A stretch of 64,000 nt of DNA from JAPUDS01 sp964536265 (GCA_964536265.1 CAZHVV010000002.1:68713-132712); one strand, 5' to 3'; shown: positions 25,445-34,225, numbered from the stretch's first letter. Made by a program: numbers and translations. The notes: generated by a model not told the origin, from the letters alone.

Positions 25445-26839
25445 TTATTTGCGCTTGGGCTTCTTACTAAAATCTATAAGCTTATTGAGTGCAGAGTAAA
25501 TGATTGTTTCTACCGCTTCGGGTGACTGACTAAACTGTTGCGGATTCCTACTAGCACGCTGCACGAGCGCTCGTATTTCCTGAACAGTACATGGCTCAGC
25601 GTCAACATCTTTAAGTTTTTGGTCTTGCACAATCAGCTTTTTCCCACATAGTGGGGCCAGCAGCTGTACATCCTTATTTGTAAGCCGCTTCTCCACTGGA
25701 AGCTGACGACGAGCGGCAACATTCTTCTGAATAGTATTCCATAAGATTCCCCGTGCATGCGTTACGTCATTATCGGCTACTCCCTCGGCCTGCATCCCTA
25801 ATATTTGAGAATACGCGCCTTCTGTACCACCAATATCAATTGCGAGTTGACCACTCACTCTTGGAGCCCATTCTCTAACAGTATCAATAATTTCCACCTG
25901 TCGCACATAGGCTTCTTCTGCTGCTTGTTCAGCCGCACGATTGAGAGCATCGAGATCCGCAAGATGCTGAGGGTCCTGAATAAATTTCCCCCTTTTTGGT
26001 GGCACCTTTCCTAAGGCTCTCCTATACGCTTGCTCTTCTCGTGGCTGCCTCTTCGGCGCAATCTTCTGTTTATTCGGGTCAACAGCAAAATTAATAATTG
26101 AAGTTCGTACCGCACCTATTGGACTTCGAGCATAACCCGTATTGTGCCGCGCAGCTGCACCAAGTATCTGATGTGTGTCTGCGCCTTGCATATATTTCCA
26201 GAATATCGCAGCGAACATATCATTACGATCATTTGGAAGGGCTCTTCCTTTATTCTGAGTTGGCTGTTGAAGAAAGTCTTTGAGCAGAATATGCAGCCAT
26301 GCTTCGGTTATTTCTTCACTATCAATACCGCACTTGGTTTTAAGGGTTTTCCGTAACGCTTCCCAGCGTTTTTCAGATAAATTTGTTAATTTTGGTGATG
26401 GTGCACTTAACTTATCTGGCACGTTGCTAAGCAGCCTTTCATAAACGGGTGTCTCATCAGCTAGCCGTTCTGTTGCCACGAGAGATTGAGGGTGCGAATC
26501 TCCTTTACTACTTGGCTGGTCTACGGATATAATCACCTGCTCTGTAGAAGTTTGCGAGAATGTTTCGTCGGTCGATGAGCTTAGCGCGAATGCTCGTTTT
26601 GCTAACTCTCGCTCAAGTAAATCTGATAACGCTACTGCGCGCTCAAACGTCGCGTCGTCCCATTTCGCAACGTCTCGCAGCGTTGTATCCCTTTTCTCGG
26701 CAGGAAGTCGTCGCAATGCAAAATAACTTAATGCTTCGATAATATCCGTTGGAGTACTGGGCAAACCATTGGCTTCAGCAAGCTCTTGCGCAAGCGCACG
26801 ATTGGGAATTACAACACCTTGTTCATTCTGCTCAGCCAT
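25445..26839 (-). CDS. Unrecognised 464-residue protein of the whiB locus
   Basis: Soluble, rich in Ala, Gln, Arg and Lys; no signal or membrane part. A helical N-terminal domain (~1-80), a Ser/Thr linker, a middle domain with EAWLHILLKDFL and FAAIFWKYMQGADTHQI, a basic stretch (KQKIAPKRQPREEQAYRR), a long helix, and a C-terminal domain with TNKDVQLLAPLCGKK and AVETIIYSALNKLIDF. These blocks align in order with the 502-residue neighbour. The basic middle part could bind nucleic acid, which is speculation. No Shine-Dalgarno; the -10 lies 10 bases before the ATG, giving a very short leader. Confidence 0.7.
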   Translation of the reverse strand: MAEQNEQGVVIPNRALAQELAEANGLPSTPTDIIEALSYFALRRLPAEKRDTTLRDVAKWDDATFERAVALSDLLERELAKRAFALSSSTDETFSQTSTEQVIISVDQPSSKGDSHPQSLVATERLADETPVYERLLSNVPDKLSAPSPKLTNLSEKRWEALRKTLKTKCGIDSEEITEAWLHILLKDFLQQPTQNKGRALPNDRNDMFAAIFWKYMQGADTHQILGAAARHNTGYARSPIGAVRTSIINFAVDPNKQKIAPKRQPREEQAYRRALGKVPPKRGKFIQDPQHLADLDALNRAAEQAAEEAYVRQVEIIDTVREWAPRVSGQLAIDIGGTEGAYSQILGMQAEGVADNDVTHARGILWNTIQKNVAARRQLPVEKRLTNKDVQLLAPLCGKKLIVQDQKLKDVDAEPCTVQEIRALVQRASRNPQQFSQSPEAVETIIYSALNKLIDFSKKPKRK

Positions 26840-26849
26840 AGTAGGTAAG

Positions 26850-26895
26850 AGTATATGGGCAATCTTGCGTACTTACAAGCATGACCATCTCTGTT
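26850..26895 (-). promoter_or_regulatory. Promoter of the 464-residue protein gene with shared box
   Basis: Minus strand: AACAGA, 7 bases, ATGC (box 26876-26895) joined to -35 TTGTAA (26873-26878), 17-base spacer and -10 TATACT (26850-26855). The box overlaps the stop codon of the upstream kinase gene. Confidence 0.72.
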
Positions 26896-27469
26896 ATTTC
26901 AAACCAATTTTTGCATACGCCAGCGCTATATAGTCTTCAAGCGGCAATGTGTTTTGAATACTGATATCAGCAATTTCGCTAATACCCCGAATATTGAAAT
27001 CCTCATCATTGGGACCGGAATACATTTCTTTCTCTTCATTCTCTCTGAATTGTTCAAGTGTCAGTTCTGTTTCGTTGTCACGATTTCGCGACCGAACTCG
27101 CTCGTAACGTATCTCTATTGGTGCATCAACAAAAAGCAGCATACCACCCGCAGCTTTCAGGGCTTTTGCTTCACCAAGTGACCGAATGCCAGTTATAACC
27201 AGCGGACGTAGCTCTTTCAGAGCTTCAGACACAAGAGCGCCTGCTCCATTTGCGTATCGTAGTTCTGTTGCTGTTTTGTGTAGCACTGGTCGTTCTATTG
27301 ACCCATATTTTTCCGTAGCAACCTTACGAACCATATCACCAGTCGACACATGCGTGTAACCATAATCATCGACTAAAAAGTGGGCTATTGTATCTTTCCC
27401 ACTCGAAAATGTCCCCGCGATACCAATAAGTTGTGGTTGCGCAGTTGGAGTGTTTATAACTTCTTTCAA
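26894..27469 (-). CDS. Dephospho-CoA kinase-like P-loop protein
   Basis: 191 residues from a TTG at 27469. The frame is open to 27571, but a start there would overlap rpoD by about 90 bases; the TTG lies just after the rpoD stop, with AGGGA 10 bases before it. Walker A GTFSSGKDT, then STGDMVRK, an LVITGIRSLGEAKAL strand and the lid-like RVRSRNRDNE. This resembles dephospho-CoA kinase and archaeal-type AAA nucleotide kinases. Substrate not certain. Probably the last gene of the dnaG-rpoD operon. Confidence 0.68.
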   Translation of the reverse strand: MKEVINTPTAQPQLIGIAGTFSSGKDTIAHFLVDDYGYTHVSTGDMVRKVATEKYGSIERPVLHKTATELRYANGAGALVSEALKELRPLVITGIRSLGEAKALKAAGGMLLFVDAPIEIRYERVRSRNRDNETELTLEQFRENEEKEMYSGPNDEDFNIRGISEIADISIQNTLPLEDYIALAYAKIGLK

Positions 27470-27482
27470 TGTGTTCTGTTCC

Positions 27483-28496
27483 CTACTGTAGGTATTCGTA
27501 CAATTTTTTTGCGTCTTTGTGCTTGCGAAGTTTCGCGAGGGCTTTGGCTTCAATCTGGCGAATGCGTTCACGTGTCACTGAAAATTCTTGTCCAACTTCT
27601 TCGAGAGTGTGGTTTTTGCCGTCATCAAGGCCAAAACGCATTTTGATAATCTTTTGTTCACGCTCTGTGAGCGCACTCAAGATTGCCGAAACTTGTTCTT
27701 TAAGGAGTTGTCCGGCAGCAGACTCTTCAGGGCTAGCAGCATCTTCGTCTTCAATAAAGTCACCAAGGACCGACTCGCTGTCGTCGTCACCGTCACGACC
27801 AACACCTGCGTCGAGTGAATGTATATCTTGTTTAATTTTGATGACGTATTCAACTTTTTCTGGCTCCATCTCAAGTTCTTTGGCAAGTTCTTCAATAGTC
27901 GGCTCACGGTTGAGGTCTTGGGTCATGCGGCGTTGGGTACGCAGCAATTTGTTGATGGTTTCAACCATGTGTACTGGAATACGAATCGTACGAGCTTGGT
28001 CGGCAATAGCCCTCGTGATAGCTTGGCGAATCCACCAGGTTGCATAGGTCGAGAATTTAAAACCTTTGTCCGGGTCAAATTTTTCGACAGCTCGCAAAAG
28101 ACCAGTATTACCTTCTTGAATGAGGTCGAGAAAATCAAGTCCGCGGCCGCTATAACGTTTCGCAATACTCACAACAAGACGCATATTGGCTTCGGCCATT
28201 TTGTCTTTAGCTCGTTTGTCGCCTTGCACCACTTTTTGGGCAAGTTCGAGTTCTTCACCGGCGCTCAGAAGTGGAATTTTACCAATTTCACGCAAATACA
28301 AGCGTACTGAGTCGTCAGAAACTTCGTCAAGATAGTCGCTACCGCCTTGCCACACTTCCGTCTCATCAATATCGTCAATATCTGGTTCTTCAGGTTCTGT
28401 CTCATCTGGTGCAAATGCATCGGCAAGGTCATCACCAACAAGAAAATCGTCTTGAAGGGTTGAATCATCTTGCAATGTTGGGTCAGCTTTCTTCAT
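27483..28496 (-). CDS. rpoD: Primary sigma factor (sigma70/RpoD)
   Basis: 337 residues. It directs RNA polymerase to housekeeping promoters. N-terminus acidic (~60 residues) without a full region 1.1. Region 1.2 is SDDSVRLYLREIGKIPLL. Region 2 includes EANMRLVVSIAKRYSGRGLDFLDLIQEGN and FKFSTYATWWIRQAI. Region 3 has RIPVHMVETINKL. Region 4 ends with HTLEEVGQEFSVTRERIRQIE. It starts 9 bases after the dnaG stop, the classical dnaG-rpoD pair. Its region 4 is the expected partner of the WhiB protein encoded nearby. Confidence 0.97.
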   Translation of the reverse strand: MKKADPTLQDDSTLQDDFLVGDDLADAFAPDETEPEEPDIDDIDETEVWQGGSDYLDEVSDDSVRLYLREIGKIPLLSAGEELELAQKVVQGDKRAKDKMAEANMRLVVSIAKRYSGRGLDFLDLIQEGNTGLLRAVEKFDPDKGFKFSTYATWWIRQAITRAIADQARTIRIPVHMVETINKLLRTQRRMTQDLNREPTIEELAKELEMEPEKVEYVIKIKQDIHSLDAGVGRDGDDDSESVLGDFIEDEDAASPEESAAGQLLKEQVSAILSALTEREQKIIKMRFGLDDGKNHTLEEVGQEFSVTRERIRQIEAKALAKLRKHKDAKKLYEYLQ

Positions 28497-28505
28497 AGTC
28501 CGTCG

Positions 28506-30248
28506 TTACTCCTCTTTAATAAGCGCGTTGAGTGCAGTCCGTAGCCGCTCTGCTTCCGCCTCATCATGTGACGTTTCCGCCTCACGAAGCGCCGTGGTTA
28601 AGTGCTTTTTTTGCTTGGTTCGATGTTGCTGTTTTAGTTGGCGCACGAGACTGACGGCTTCGACGAGCCTGTCCTGTCCATCCAGCGATTGATATCGGGT
28701 CTCGGCCTTTAACAGTACTATTTTGACATACGTTTCGATTTCATGCAACTCTTCGGGTATCTCTTCCTCGAGGGTATGGTTGCGATGCGTCAATAAATAT
28801 GCAAATAGTGCCTGGCGCTCAACACCATCGAAGTACTCAGCTTTTAGCGGCCTGGCAACATCTATCGCCCCCTCTTCGCAGCTCATTAGTGCTAGCAGAT
28901 AGTCTTGCTGAATATTGCTCGTAATAACTTCAATATTGGTGGCCTTGACCGTCTTGAGCCGCCTTGTCTGCTCCTCGGCATCATCAACTTGCGTAAAACG
29001 TTCTTTAATCGCGGCACGTGAGGCGCCCGTTTTTTCGCTCAAAATGTCAAAATAATGCTCACGTTCAACTGGATTATCAACTGCTCGCAACAATCGAAGA
29101 GCCTCTGTTGTCAGTTTGCGTTTACCAACCGCTGAGCCCATATCGCCGCGGGAGGCATATTGGTCAATCACCCACTCTATCGCTGGGCGTGTCTGCTCAA
29201 CGACATTCGCCCATAGTGCGGCATCTTTTTGAATCAATTCATCTGGATCTTTGAAATCGTTTGGGAGAGAAATAATACTTAGCTCAACACCAACGCGTTG
29301 CGCGATAGTAATAGCTCGCTCAGTCGCAGCAATACCCGCTTTGTCACCATCAAAGCATAGGCGAATGTCCGTCGTTAAACGACTCAGTGCTTTTAAGTGA
29401 TGTTCTGTCATGGCTGTACCAGCACTTGCGACAGTTTGTTTGATACCGGCTTGATGGCTGCTTACAACGTCGAGATTACCCTCAACAATCACCGCATAAC
29501 CTGCTTCGCGAATAGCTTGCTTGGCTTGAAATAGACCAAACACGTGGCGACCTTTGTCATACAGAATGGTTTGTGGCGTATTTAAATATTTCGGAGCGTT
29601 TTCGATTGCTTTTGTAATTCTTCCTGTAAAGCCGATGATTTGCCCTTGCCCGTCGCTAAGCGGTACTATCATACGCTCTCGGAACAAGTCGCTGTCTCGG
29701 CTACCAACTAATCCAGCTTCGCGCAAATCTTGAGCCTCGTAGCCTTTACTCAGGAGAAATGTTCGTAGCGCATCACCGCCACTCGGTGCATACCCGATTC
29801 GAAATTCATGCACCGCGCTGCGATCAAATCCACGAGCTTTGACGTATTCCACGGCTGTTTTGTCTTGGTATAAATAACGTTGAAAATATGTCGTCGCACT
29901 CTCATTCAGCTTGAGTAGCCGTTTCTTTCTGTCTGATAGTTGTTTCGAGTTGCCGCTGTCGTATTGGCTCAAGTCGACACCGGCTTTGCGAGCAAGGTGT
30001 TCAAGCGCTCCGCGAAAGTCTAGCCCTTCAACCATCATGATAAAACTAAACACGTCACCGCCTTGATTTGAGCTGAAATCGTGCCAGATGTTTTTATCTG
30101 GACTAACGAAGAAACTTGCCGTCTTCTCACCCGTGAATGGGCTTAGCCCTTTCCAGTTCCGACCTGCACGCTTGAGCTGCATATATTCACCGACGATATC
30201 TTCAATCGCCAGCTTAGAACGCACCTCATCTCTCGCGTCATTATTCAT
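28506..30248 (-). CDS. dnaG: DNA primase, zinc ligands replaced
   Basis: 580 residues from the ATG at 30248; the frame is open further upstream, but the added residues are not primase-like and would run into the divergent gene. TOPRIM core present (IVEGNLDVVSSHQAG and LCFDGDKAGIAAT). The N-terminal zinc module keeps its framework (LSPFTGEKTASFFVSPDKN) but the four usual ligands are gone: C to S, H to T, C to D and C to S. This module helps in template recognition, so initiation may differ. A TACAAT box ends 7 bases before the ATG. Confidence 0.93.
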   Translation of the reverse strand: MNNDARDEVRSKLAIEDIVGEYMQLKRAGRNWKGLSPFTGEKTASFFVSPDKNIWHDFSSNQGGDVFSFIMMVEGLDFRGALEHLARKAGVDLSQYDSGNSKQLSDRKKRLLKLNESATTYFQRYLYQDKTAVEYVKARGFDRSAVHEFRIGYAPSGGDALRTFLLSKGYEAQDLREAGLVGSRDSDLFRERMIVPLSDGQGQIIGFTGRITKAIENAPKYLNTPQTILYDKGRHVFGLFQAKQAIREAGYAVIVEGNLDVVSSHQAGIKQTVASAGTAMTEHHLKALSRLTTDIRLCFDGDKAGIAATERAITIAQRVGVELSIISLPNDFKDPDELIQKDAALWANVVEQTRPAIEWVIDQYASRGDMGSAVGKRKLTTEALRLLRAVDNPVEREHYFDILSEKTGASRAAIKERFTQVDDAEEQTRRLKTVKATNIEVITSNIQQDYLLALMSCEEGAIDVARPLKAEYFDGVERQALFAYLLTHRNHTLEEEIPEELHEIETYVKIVLLKAETRYQSLDGQDRLVEAVSLVRQLKQQHRTKQKKHLTTALREAETSHDEAEAERLRTALNALIKEE

Positions 30249-30255
30249 TATCTCT

Positions 30256-30283
30256 ATTGTAGCACCACTTTGACCTCTGTAAG
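30256..30283 (-). promoter_or_regulatory. dnaG-rpoD promoter, predicted leaderless
   Basis: Minus-strand CTTACA (30278-30283), 16-base spacer, TGC-TACAAT (30256-30261), ending 7 bases before the dnaG ATG. It interlocks with the opposite promoter at 30270-30299. Confidence 0.55.
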
Positions 30284-30299
30284 TGTTTGTGCTTAAATA
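30270..30299 (+). promoter_or_regulatory. Promoter of the 30307 gene, predicted leaderless
   Basis: TTGACC (30270-30275), 18-base spacer, TAAATA (30294-30299), ending 7 bases before the ATG at 30307. No Shine-Dalgarno. Confidence 0.5.
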
Positions 30300-30306
30300 G
30301 GTACGT

Positions 30307-30879
30307 ATGGATCCAACATTTAAAGGCCTCGGAGCGCCCATGCCGTCAAAGACAAGCTCAAGTGGGCCGAATTTTAAGCTTATTTTCATAATCTTAGGTG
30401 GTGTATTGGCCGTCGTGATAATTGCAAGCTTGATTATTGGACGAGTCAACGGCGATAGCACCGCACTGTCACAGCGTCTCCTCTATCGACTTGATGCGCT
30501 ATATAGCCTCACATCAAACGCCCAAAGCAACATCGTCAGTGATGATATCGCCAAAATTAATTCCGAAGCATCGCTCGTTCTCGCAGGTGATATTGTTGCC
30601 GTCGAGGAAGTTATACCAGCAGCAAAAAGCAGCTCAACACTCACTGCAATCAAAACGGAAGAGCTTGATGCGACGACCGTAGCTAACCTCAAAACTGCCA
30701 AAATAAATGGCGTGTACGACAAGACATACACAACCGCCCTACTCCAGAAACTTGAAGCAGCCTATGCATTGGCTGGCGAAGTGAATGACGGGTCGAGCAG
30801 TACAAAAGTCAAAGCTGCACTCACAACCCTGCGCGACCATCTCTCGACATACTACACTCAACTCAAGAAGCTGCAGTAA
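30307..30879 (+). CDS. Single-span membrane protein, function unknown
   Basis: 190 residues. A ~22-residue cytoplasmic N-terminus rich in Ser/Pro, one span about 24-45 (LIFIILGGVLAVVIIASLIIG), then ~145 outer residues predicted helical (SQRLLYRLDALYSLTSNAQSNIVSDDIAKINSE in two pieces). Divergent from dnaG; its 3' end overlaps the convergent YjbR-like gene by 17 bases. Not recognised. Confidence 0.7.
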   Translation: MDPTFKGLGAPMPSKTSSSGPNFKLIFIILGGVLAVVIIASLIIGRVNGDSTALSQRLLYRLDALYSLTSNAQSNIVSDDIAKINSEASLVLAGDIVAVEEVIPAAKSSSTLTAIKTEELDATTVANLKTAKINGVYDKTYTTALLQKLEAAYALAGEVNDGSSSTKVKAALTTLRDHLSTYYTQLKKLQ

Positions 30880-31204
30880 CGAGCTCGTAACTGTGGCGAA
30901 TGAGGTCACGTAGCTCATCGTTTGGCACCTGGCCGGTACAGATGATTGTATTCCAATGTTTTTTATTGAGATGATATCCCTGCAACACAGTTTCGTATTT
31001 CTCGCGTAGCAACACAGCTAACTGCGGGTCACATTTCAGGCTGATACGAACCGGTGTCGTGCCTTCACTGATAAGGGCAAACATTTTTGCGTCGCCTCCC
31101 TCAGATGCCACTTTATAGACTGCAACTGTCTCACCGAATGGATACTCAAGCGTTACGCCAGGAAGCGCCAACACCATATTCTCAACTTCTTTGTGTGTTA
31201 ACAT
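30863..31204 (-). CDS. MmcQ/YjbR-family protein
   Basis: 113 residues from the ATG at 31204, 4 bases after the upstream stop; an in-frame start further upstream is less typical of the family. It matches the family pattern: ALPGVTLEYPFGETVAVYKV near the N-terminus, then MFALIS, ISLKCDPQLAVLLREKY and the HLNKKHWNTI signature near the end. YjbR proteins have a cyanamide-like double-wing DNA-binding fold; their role is poorly defined. Confidence 0.87.
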   Translation of the reverse strand: MLTHKEVENMVLALPGVTLEYPFGETVAVYKVASEGGDAKMFALISEGTTPVRISLKCDPQLAVLLREKYETVLQGYHLNKKHWNTIICTGQVPNDELRDLIRHSYELVTAAS

Positions 31205-31208
31205 TCCT

Positions 31209-32420
31209 CTATTCTCCCGAATAATCGCCCGTAAGTCCAGCAATAGTTGTTTGCCACTGCAGTCGCTGCTTGATAGTTACTAGCTCCGCTTCGCTCGCCC
31301 GATGCGTTACCTTCCCTGCATCACTGCTGCCAAGAACAGCAAAATGCAGCTTCGTAGGAAGTTTGGTGAGGTGTTGCTCCGTCACTTGCCCTAGGCAATC
31401 ATTTGCGCCTTTCACGCAGCTTTCGCCCAACGCGAGCCACTTGTCAATATCATTTGTCGCGTTAACCGATGCAGTGACTGACAAAACTGCCGAACGCATA
31501 ACTTCACTATTTTGTTGTTGATCAAATATAAAATTACCCAACGAATACACAATAAGGTGTCCTTTGTATGCTTCACTCGTCTGCACCCAATGCGCATGAT
31601 TACCGATTACGACATCCGCACCAGCATCAATCATCGCTCGATACAACGTCGTTTTTATTCTGTCAGGCTCCGCTTTGTATTCTGCCCCACTATGCGGCAT
31701 TGCTACAACCGTAAATGAGGATGTGTACGACGTCATACTGCGGAGCGATGTCTCATCGGGTATCTCAAACACACCGTTATACCCACACCATATGAGAGGG
31801 AGAATCCCTTGTTTTTCGGTATCATTGCTCATAGTTATACGTGCCGGAACTCTGAGGACATCGCACAGATTATCATAATCATCCGGGTCCGGCGCGCCAA
31901 AGTACTGCATGCTATTTTCGTTGAGATGCTGTTTTGTCTCCATATACCCCGCCGTGCCTTGATTGTCGGTATGATTGTTCGCTAATGAAACTGCCGTAAA
32001 CCATTTATTGGCTTCTGTGAGATACTCGGGCGAACAATCAAACTTAAGTGTTGCCTCCTCCGCTGATGGACTAACTTTTGGGTTATTTGTAATCGGACAT
32101 TCCATATTCGCCACCCAAGCATCATAGTCGGAACGCTCGAATTCACTTAGCCTCTGAAATGGATATGCATACTTTTGCTCACTCGCGAGCGACCACTTAT
32201 TTATGTAACGCCCAAAAAATACGTCACCCACCACGAGCAAACGACTCTCCACTGAACGAACAATTGGCACCCGTTCAACAATTGGCAAGACAACTGGCGT
32301 TCCTATATGGCGTTGTACGAACAACGACGTCCACGCAACTGTTGCAGCCACAAAAAACAACCCAACAATGACCGTCAGAATAAGTACTGACAGCCATTTG
32401 TGCTTGTGGATGATACGCAT
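31209..32420 (-). CDS. CapA/PgsA-type metallophosphatase-fold protein, membrane-anchored
   Basis: 403 residues. N-terminal span ~10-32 as signal anchor, then a CapA domain: VVGDVFFGRYI, VANMECPIT, VSLANNHTDNQG, VVAMPHSGAEYK, GADVVIGNHAHWVQ and YSLGNFIFDQ. The conserved D, N, H and GNH residues of the metallophosphatase fold are present. In poly-gamma-glutamate systems CapA acts in polymer synthesis or anchoring, but CapBC are not nearby, so another surface role is possible. Follows orn with no gap. Confidence 0.88.
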   Translation of the reverse strand: MRIIHKHKWLSVLILTVIVGLFFVAATVAWTSLFVQRHIGTPVVLPIVERVPIVRSVESRLLVVGDVFFGRYINKWSLASEQKYAYPFQRLSEFERSDYDAWVANMECPITNNPKVSPSAEEATLKFDCSPEYLTEANKWFTAVSLANNHTDNQGTAGYMETKQHLNENSMQYFGAPDPDDYDNLCDVLRVPARITMSNDTEKQGILPLIWCGYNGVFEIPDETSLRSMTSYTSSFTVVAMPHSGAEYKAEPDRIKTTLYRAMIDAGADVVIGNHAHWVQTSEAYKGHLIVYSLGNFIFDQQQNSEVMRSAVLSVTASVNATNDIDKWLALGESCVKGANDCLGQVTEQHLTKLPTKLHFAVLGSSDAGKVTHRASEAELVTIKQRLQWQTTIAGLTGDYSGE

Positions 32421-32972
32421 CTATGCCTTTACTTTTGCGAGGTAATACCTCAACTCCTCAATGCTGCCACGGATATCAGCCAGTGCTCGATGAGCTTCTG
32501 GTTTTGCGAACTTTTTTCGATATTTACCCTCAAAGACTACTTTCCAAGCAGTCACATCGAGCATACGATAATGCAGCCGAGCATCAAGCCGGTGCCACTC
32601 ATTCACAATAAATTTTCGGTCTTGATGGATTGAATTTCCAGCAAGTATAACCCTATCGTCAGGAGAAAACCATTCGTTCACGAAAGCGAGGAGTTCATTT
32701 TCAATAACACGACCAGACCGACCAAGTTCAAGGTTCTGCTTGATAAGTCCGTCGCGTGCCTGAGGATTTGCATTCCAAAAATCTGCTGCGACCTTCAGCA
32801 TTCGCTTTTCAACAAGCCGAGGTCCAACTTTGACTACTCCCTCGTAGGTCGCAAGTTCTTTGAAATTCCAGTCAGTGACGATTGCCCCTACTTCAAGAAT
32901 ACGGTCTTCGAGCGCATCTAGCCCCGTCATTTCGAGGTCCATCCACAATAGTTTGCCAGCATGTTTTGTCAT
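32421..32972 (-). CDS. orn: Oligoribonuclease
   Basis: 183 residues. It degrades 2-5 nucleotide RNAs to mononucleotides. DEDDh exonuclease residues are visible: WMDLEMTGLD (D, E), NSIHQDRKFI (D) and HRALADI (H, D). Length is typical. A TATACT box ends 7 bases before the ATG. As the NrnA-like protein at 2373 looks inactive, orn may supply this activity. Confidence 0.95.
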   Translation of the reverse strand: MTKHAGKLLWMDLEMTGLDALEDRILEVGAIVTDWNFKELATYEGVVKVGPRLVEKRMLKVAADFWNANPQARDGLIKQNLELGRSGRVIENELLAFVNEWFSPDDRVILAGNSIHQDRKFIVNEWHRLDARLHYRMLDVTAWKVVFEGKYRKKFAKPEAHRALADIRGSIEELRYYLAKVKA

Positions 32973-32979
32973 ATGACCA

Positions 32980-32985
32980 AGTATA
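32980..32985 (-). promoter_or_regulatory. orn -10 box, predicted leaderless
   Basis: Minus-strand TATACT, ending 7 bases before the ATG at 32972. Confidence 0.5.
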
Positions 32986-33005
32986 GCAAGCTGTACGAAA
33001 AGAAG

Positions 33006-34193
33006 TTAGTTCGTCAATCGCTCGAGAGCAATCAGAAAAGCGGCTTCTTTCATACTGCAATCTTCTTTTTCCGCACGAGCAAGCATATCCTGCATTGCTT
33101 TCGTCAAAACCATATCGAGTTCGTTGTTTACCGTTGCTTCGTCCCAGTGTGAATCGGCACGGTTTTGCTGCCATTCTAGATAACTCACAATCACGCCACC
33201 GGCATTCGCAACAACATCAGGTATAACGACAACACCTCTCTTTTCTAGCAGACCGAGTGCAATATCATCAACTGGTCCGTTCGCTAGCTCTAACACGACG
33301 GGTGCCTGAATTTCAATCTGATTGGTGGCATGTATCACTTCACCTAACGCAGCAAACACCAGAATATCTGCTTTCGCATGAATGATAGCCTCACTGGGTT
33401 CAAGGTTACCCTCGAGTTCGCTGATAATATCACGACTAAACTCTTTATCCCCAAATTTCAGCCCTTTCGCGTTCTCAATTGTGTGGCGCGAATTGGCCAC
33501 GGCTACAATTTTTACACCAAGTTCTTCCTCGGCAATTTTTGCAAAATAAAAGCCAACATTACCAATACCCTGCACCGCTACTGTCAACTGTGACGGGTCA
33601 ATACTCTTTGCTAGACAGTATTCGCGTAATGCAATCACGCCACCGCGACCAGTCGCCGCAGTCCGACCTTCTGAGCCGCCATTTTTAATACTTTTCCCAG
33701 TAAAGCTCGCTCGCGTGGTATCACCAGTCAGCTTTTCATATTCATCAACCATCCAGTCAATCACTGTCTCGTCTGTGTTCACGTCAGGTGCTGGCACGTC
33801 AATCTCTGGTCCTAAGTGTTCTGTAAGTTTCTGAACATACTGACGTGCAACTGCTTCAACATGTGCTGTATCAAACTCGCGTGGGTCAAATGCAACTCCA
33901 CCCTTGCCACCGCCCATTGGTATGTCGACTGCCGCACATTTGAGACTCATGAGTGTCGCAAGTGCCCGAACTTCCGACTGATCAACATGAGGATGAAAAC
34001 GAATACCGCCCTTGAATGGTCCGCGCGCGTTGCTGTGCTGCACGCGATACGCCTGATGTGTTATATCATCAACGGTAATTTCGAAATGATGCTCATGCAT
34101 TGGCTCGATTAACTCAGACGCTTCTTGGGCACTCAGCCCTAGTCGTTTTGATGCACGTCTCATCATCGCTTCAGCACTCTCAAGCATATTCAT
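33006..34193 (-). CDS. gdhA: Glu/Leu/Phe/Val-type dehydrogenase (glutamate dehydrogenase)
   Basis: 395 residues from the ATG at 34193, chosen because GGAGGG is 8 bases upstream; an ATG 15 bases earlier would overlap that site. Oxidative deamination of glutamate to 2-oxoglutarate. The GPFKGGIRFHPHVDQSEVRAL block and catalytic IPMGGGKGGVAFDP are present, followed by a Rossmann domain with VQGIGNVGFYFA. Cofactor preference (NAD or NADP) cannot be read with confidence. It may link amino-acid uptake to redox balance in an organism with reduced metabolism. Confidence 0.94.
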   Translation of the reverse strand: MNMLESAEAMMRRASKRLGLSAQEASELIEPMHEHHFEITVDDITHQAYRVQHSNARGPFKGGIRFHPHVDQSEVRALATLMSLKCAAVDIPMGGGKGGVAFDPREFDTAHVEAVARQYVQKLTEHLGPEIDVPAPDVNTDETVIDWMVDEYEKLTGDTTRASFTGKSIKNGGSEGRTAATGRGGVIALREYCLAKSIDPSQLTVAVQGIGNVGFYFAKIAEEELGVKIVAVANSRHTIENAKGLKFGDKEFSRDIISELEGNLEPSEAIIHAKADILVFAALGEVIHATNQIEIQAPVVLELANGPVDDIALGLLEKRGVVVIPDVVANAGGVIVSYLEWQQNRADSHWDEATVNNELDMVLTKAMQDMLARAEKEDCSMKEAAFLIALERLTN

Positions 34194-34219
34194 ATATTTA
34201 CCCTCCATTTTCTGATTTT

Positions 34220-34225
34220 ATTATA
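34220..34225 (-). promoter_or_regulatory. gdhA -10 box
   Basis: Minus-strand TATAAT with no good -35, giving a leader of about 20 bases that carries the GGAGGG ribosome site. A contrast to the leaderless promoters nearby. Confidence 0.45.

Noticed and set aside
27470..27571. Upstream extension of the dephospho-CoA kinase-like gene to 27571
   Set aside because: It would overlap the conserved end of rpoD by about 90 bases, and the added residues are not kinase-like.
30249..30461. Upstream extension of dnaG to 30461
   Set aside because: It would run across the divergent 30307 gene; primase similarity begins at the ATG at 30248.
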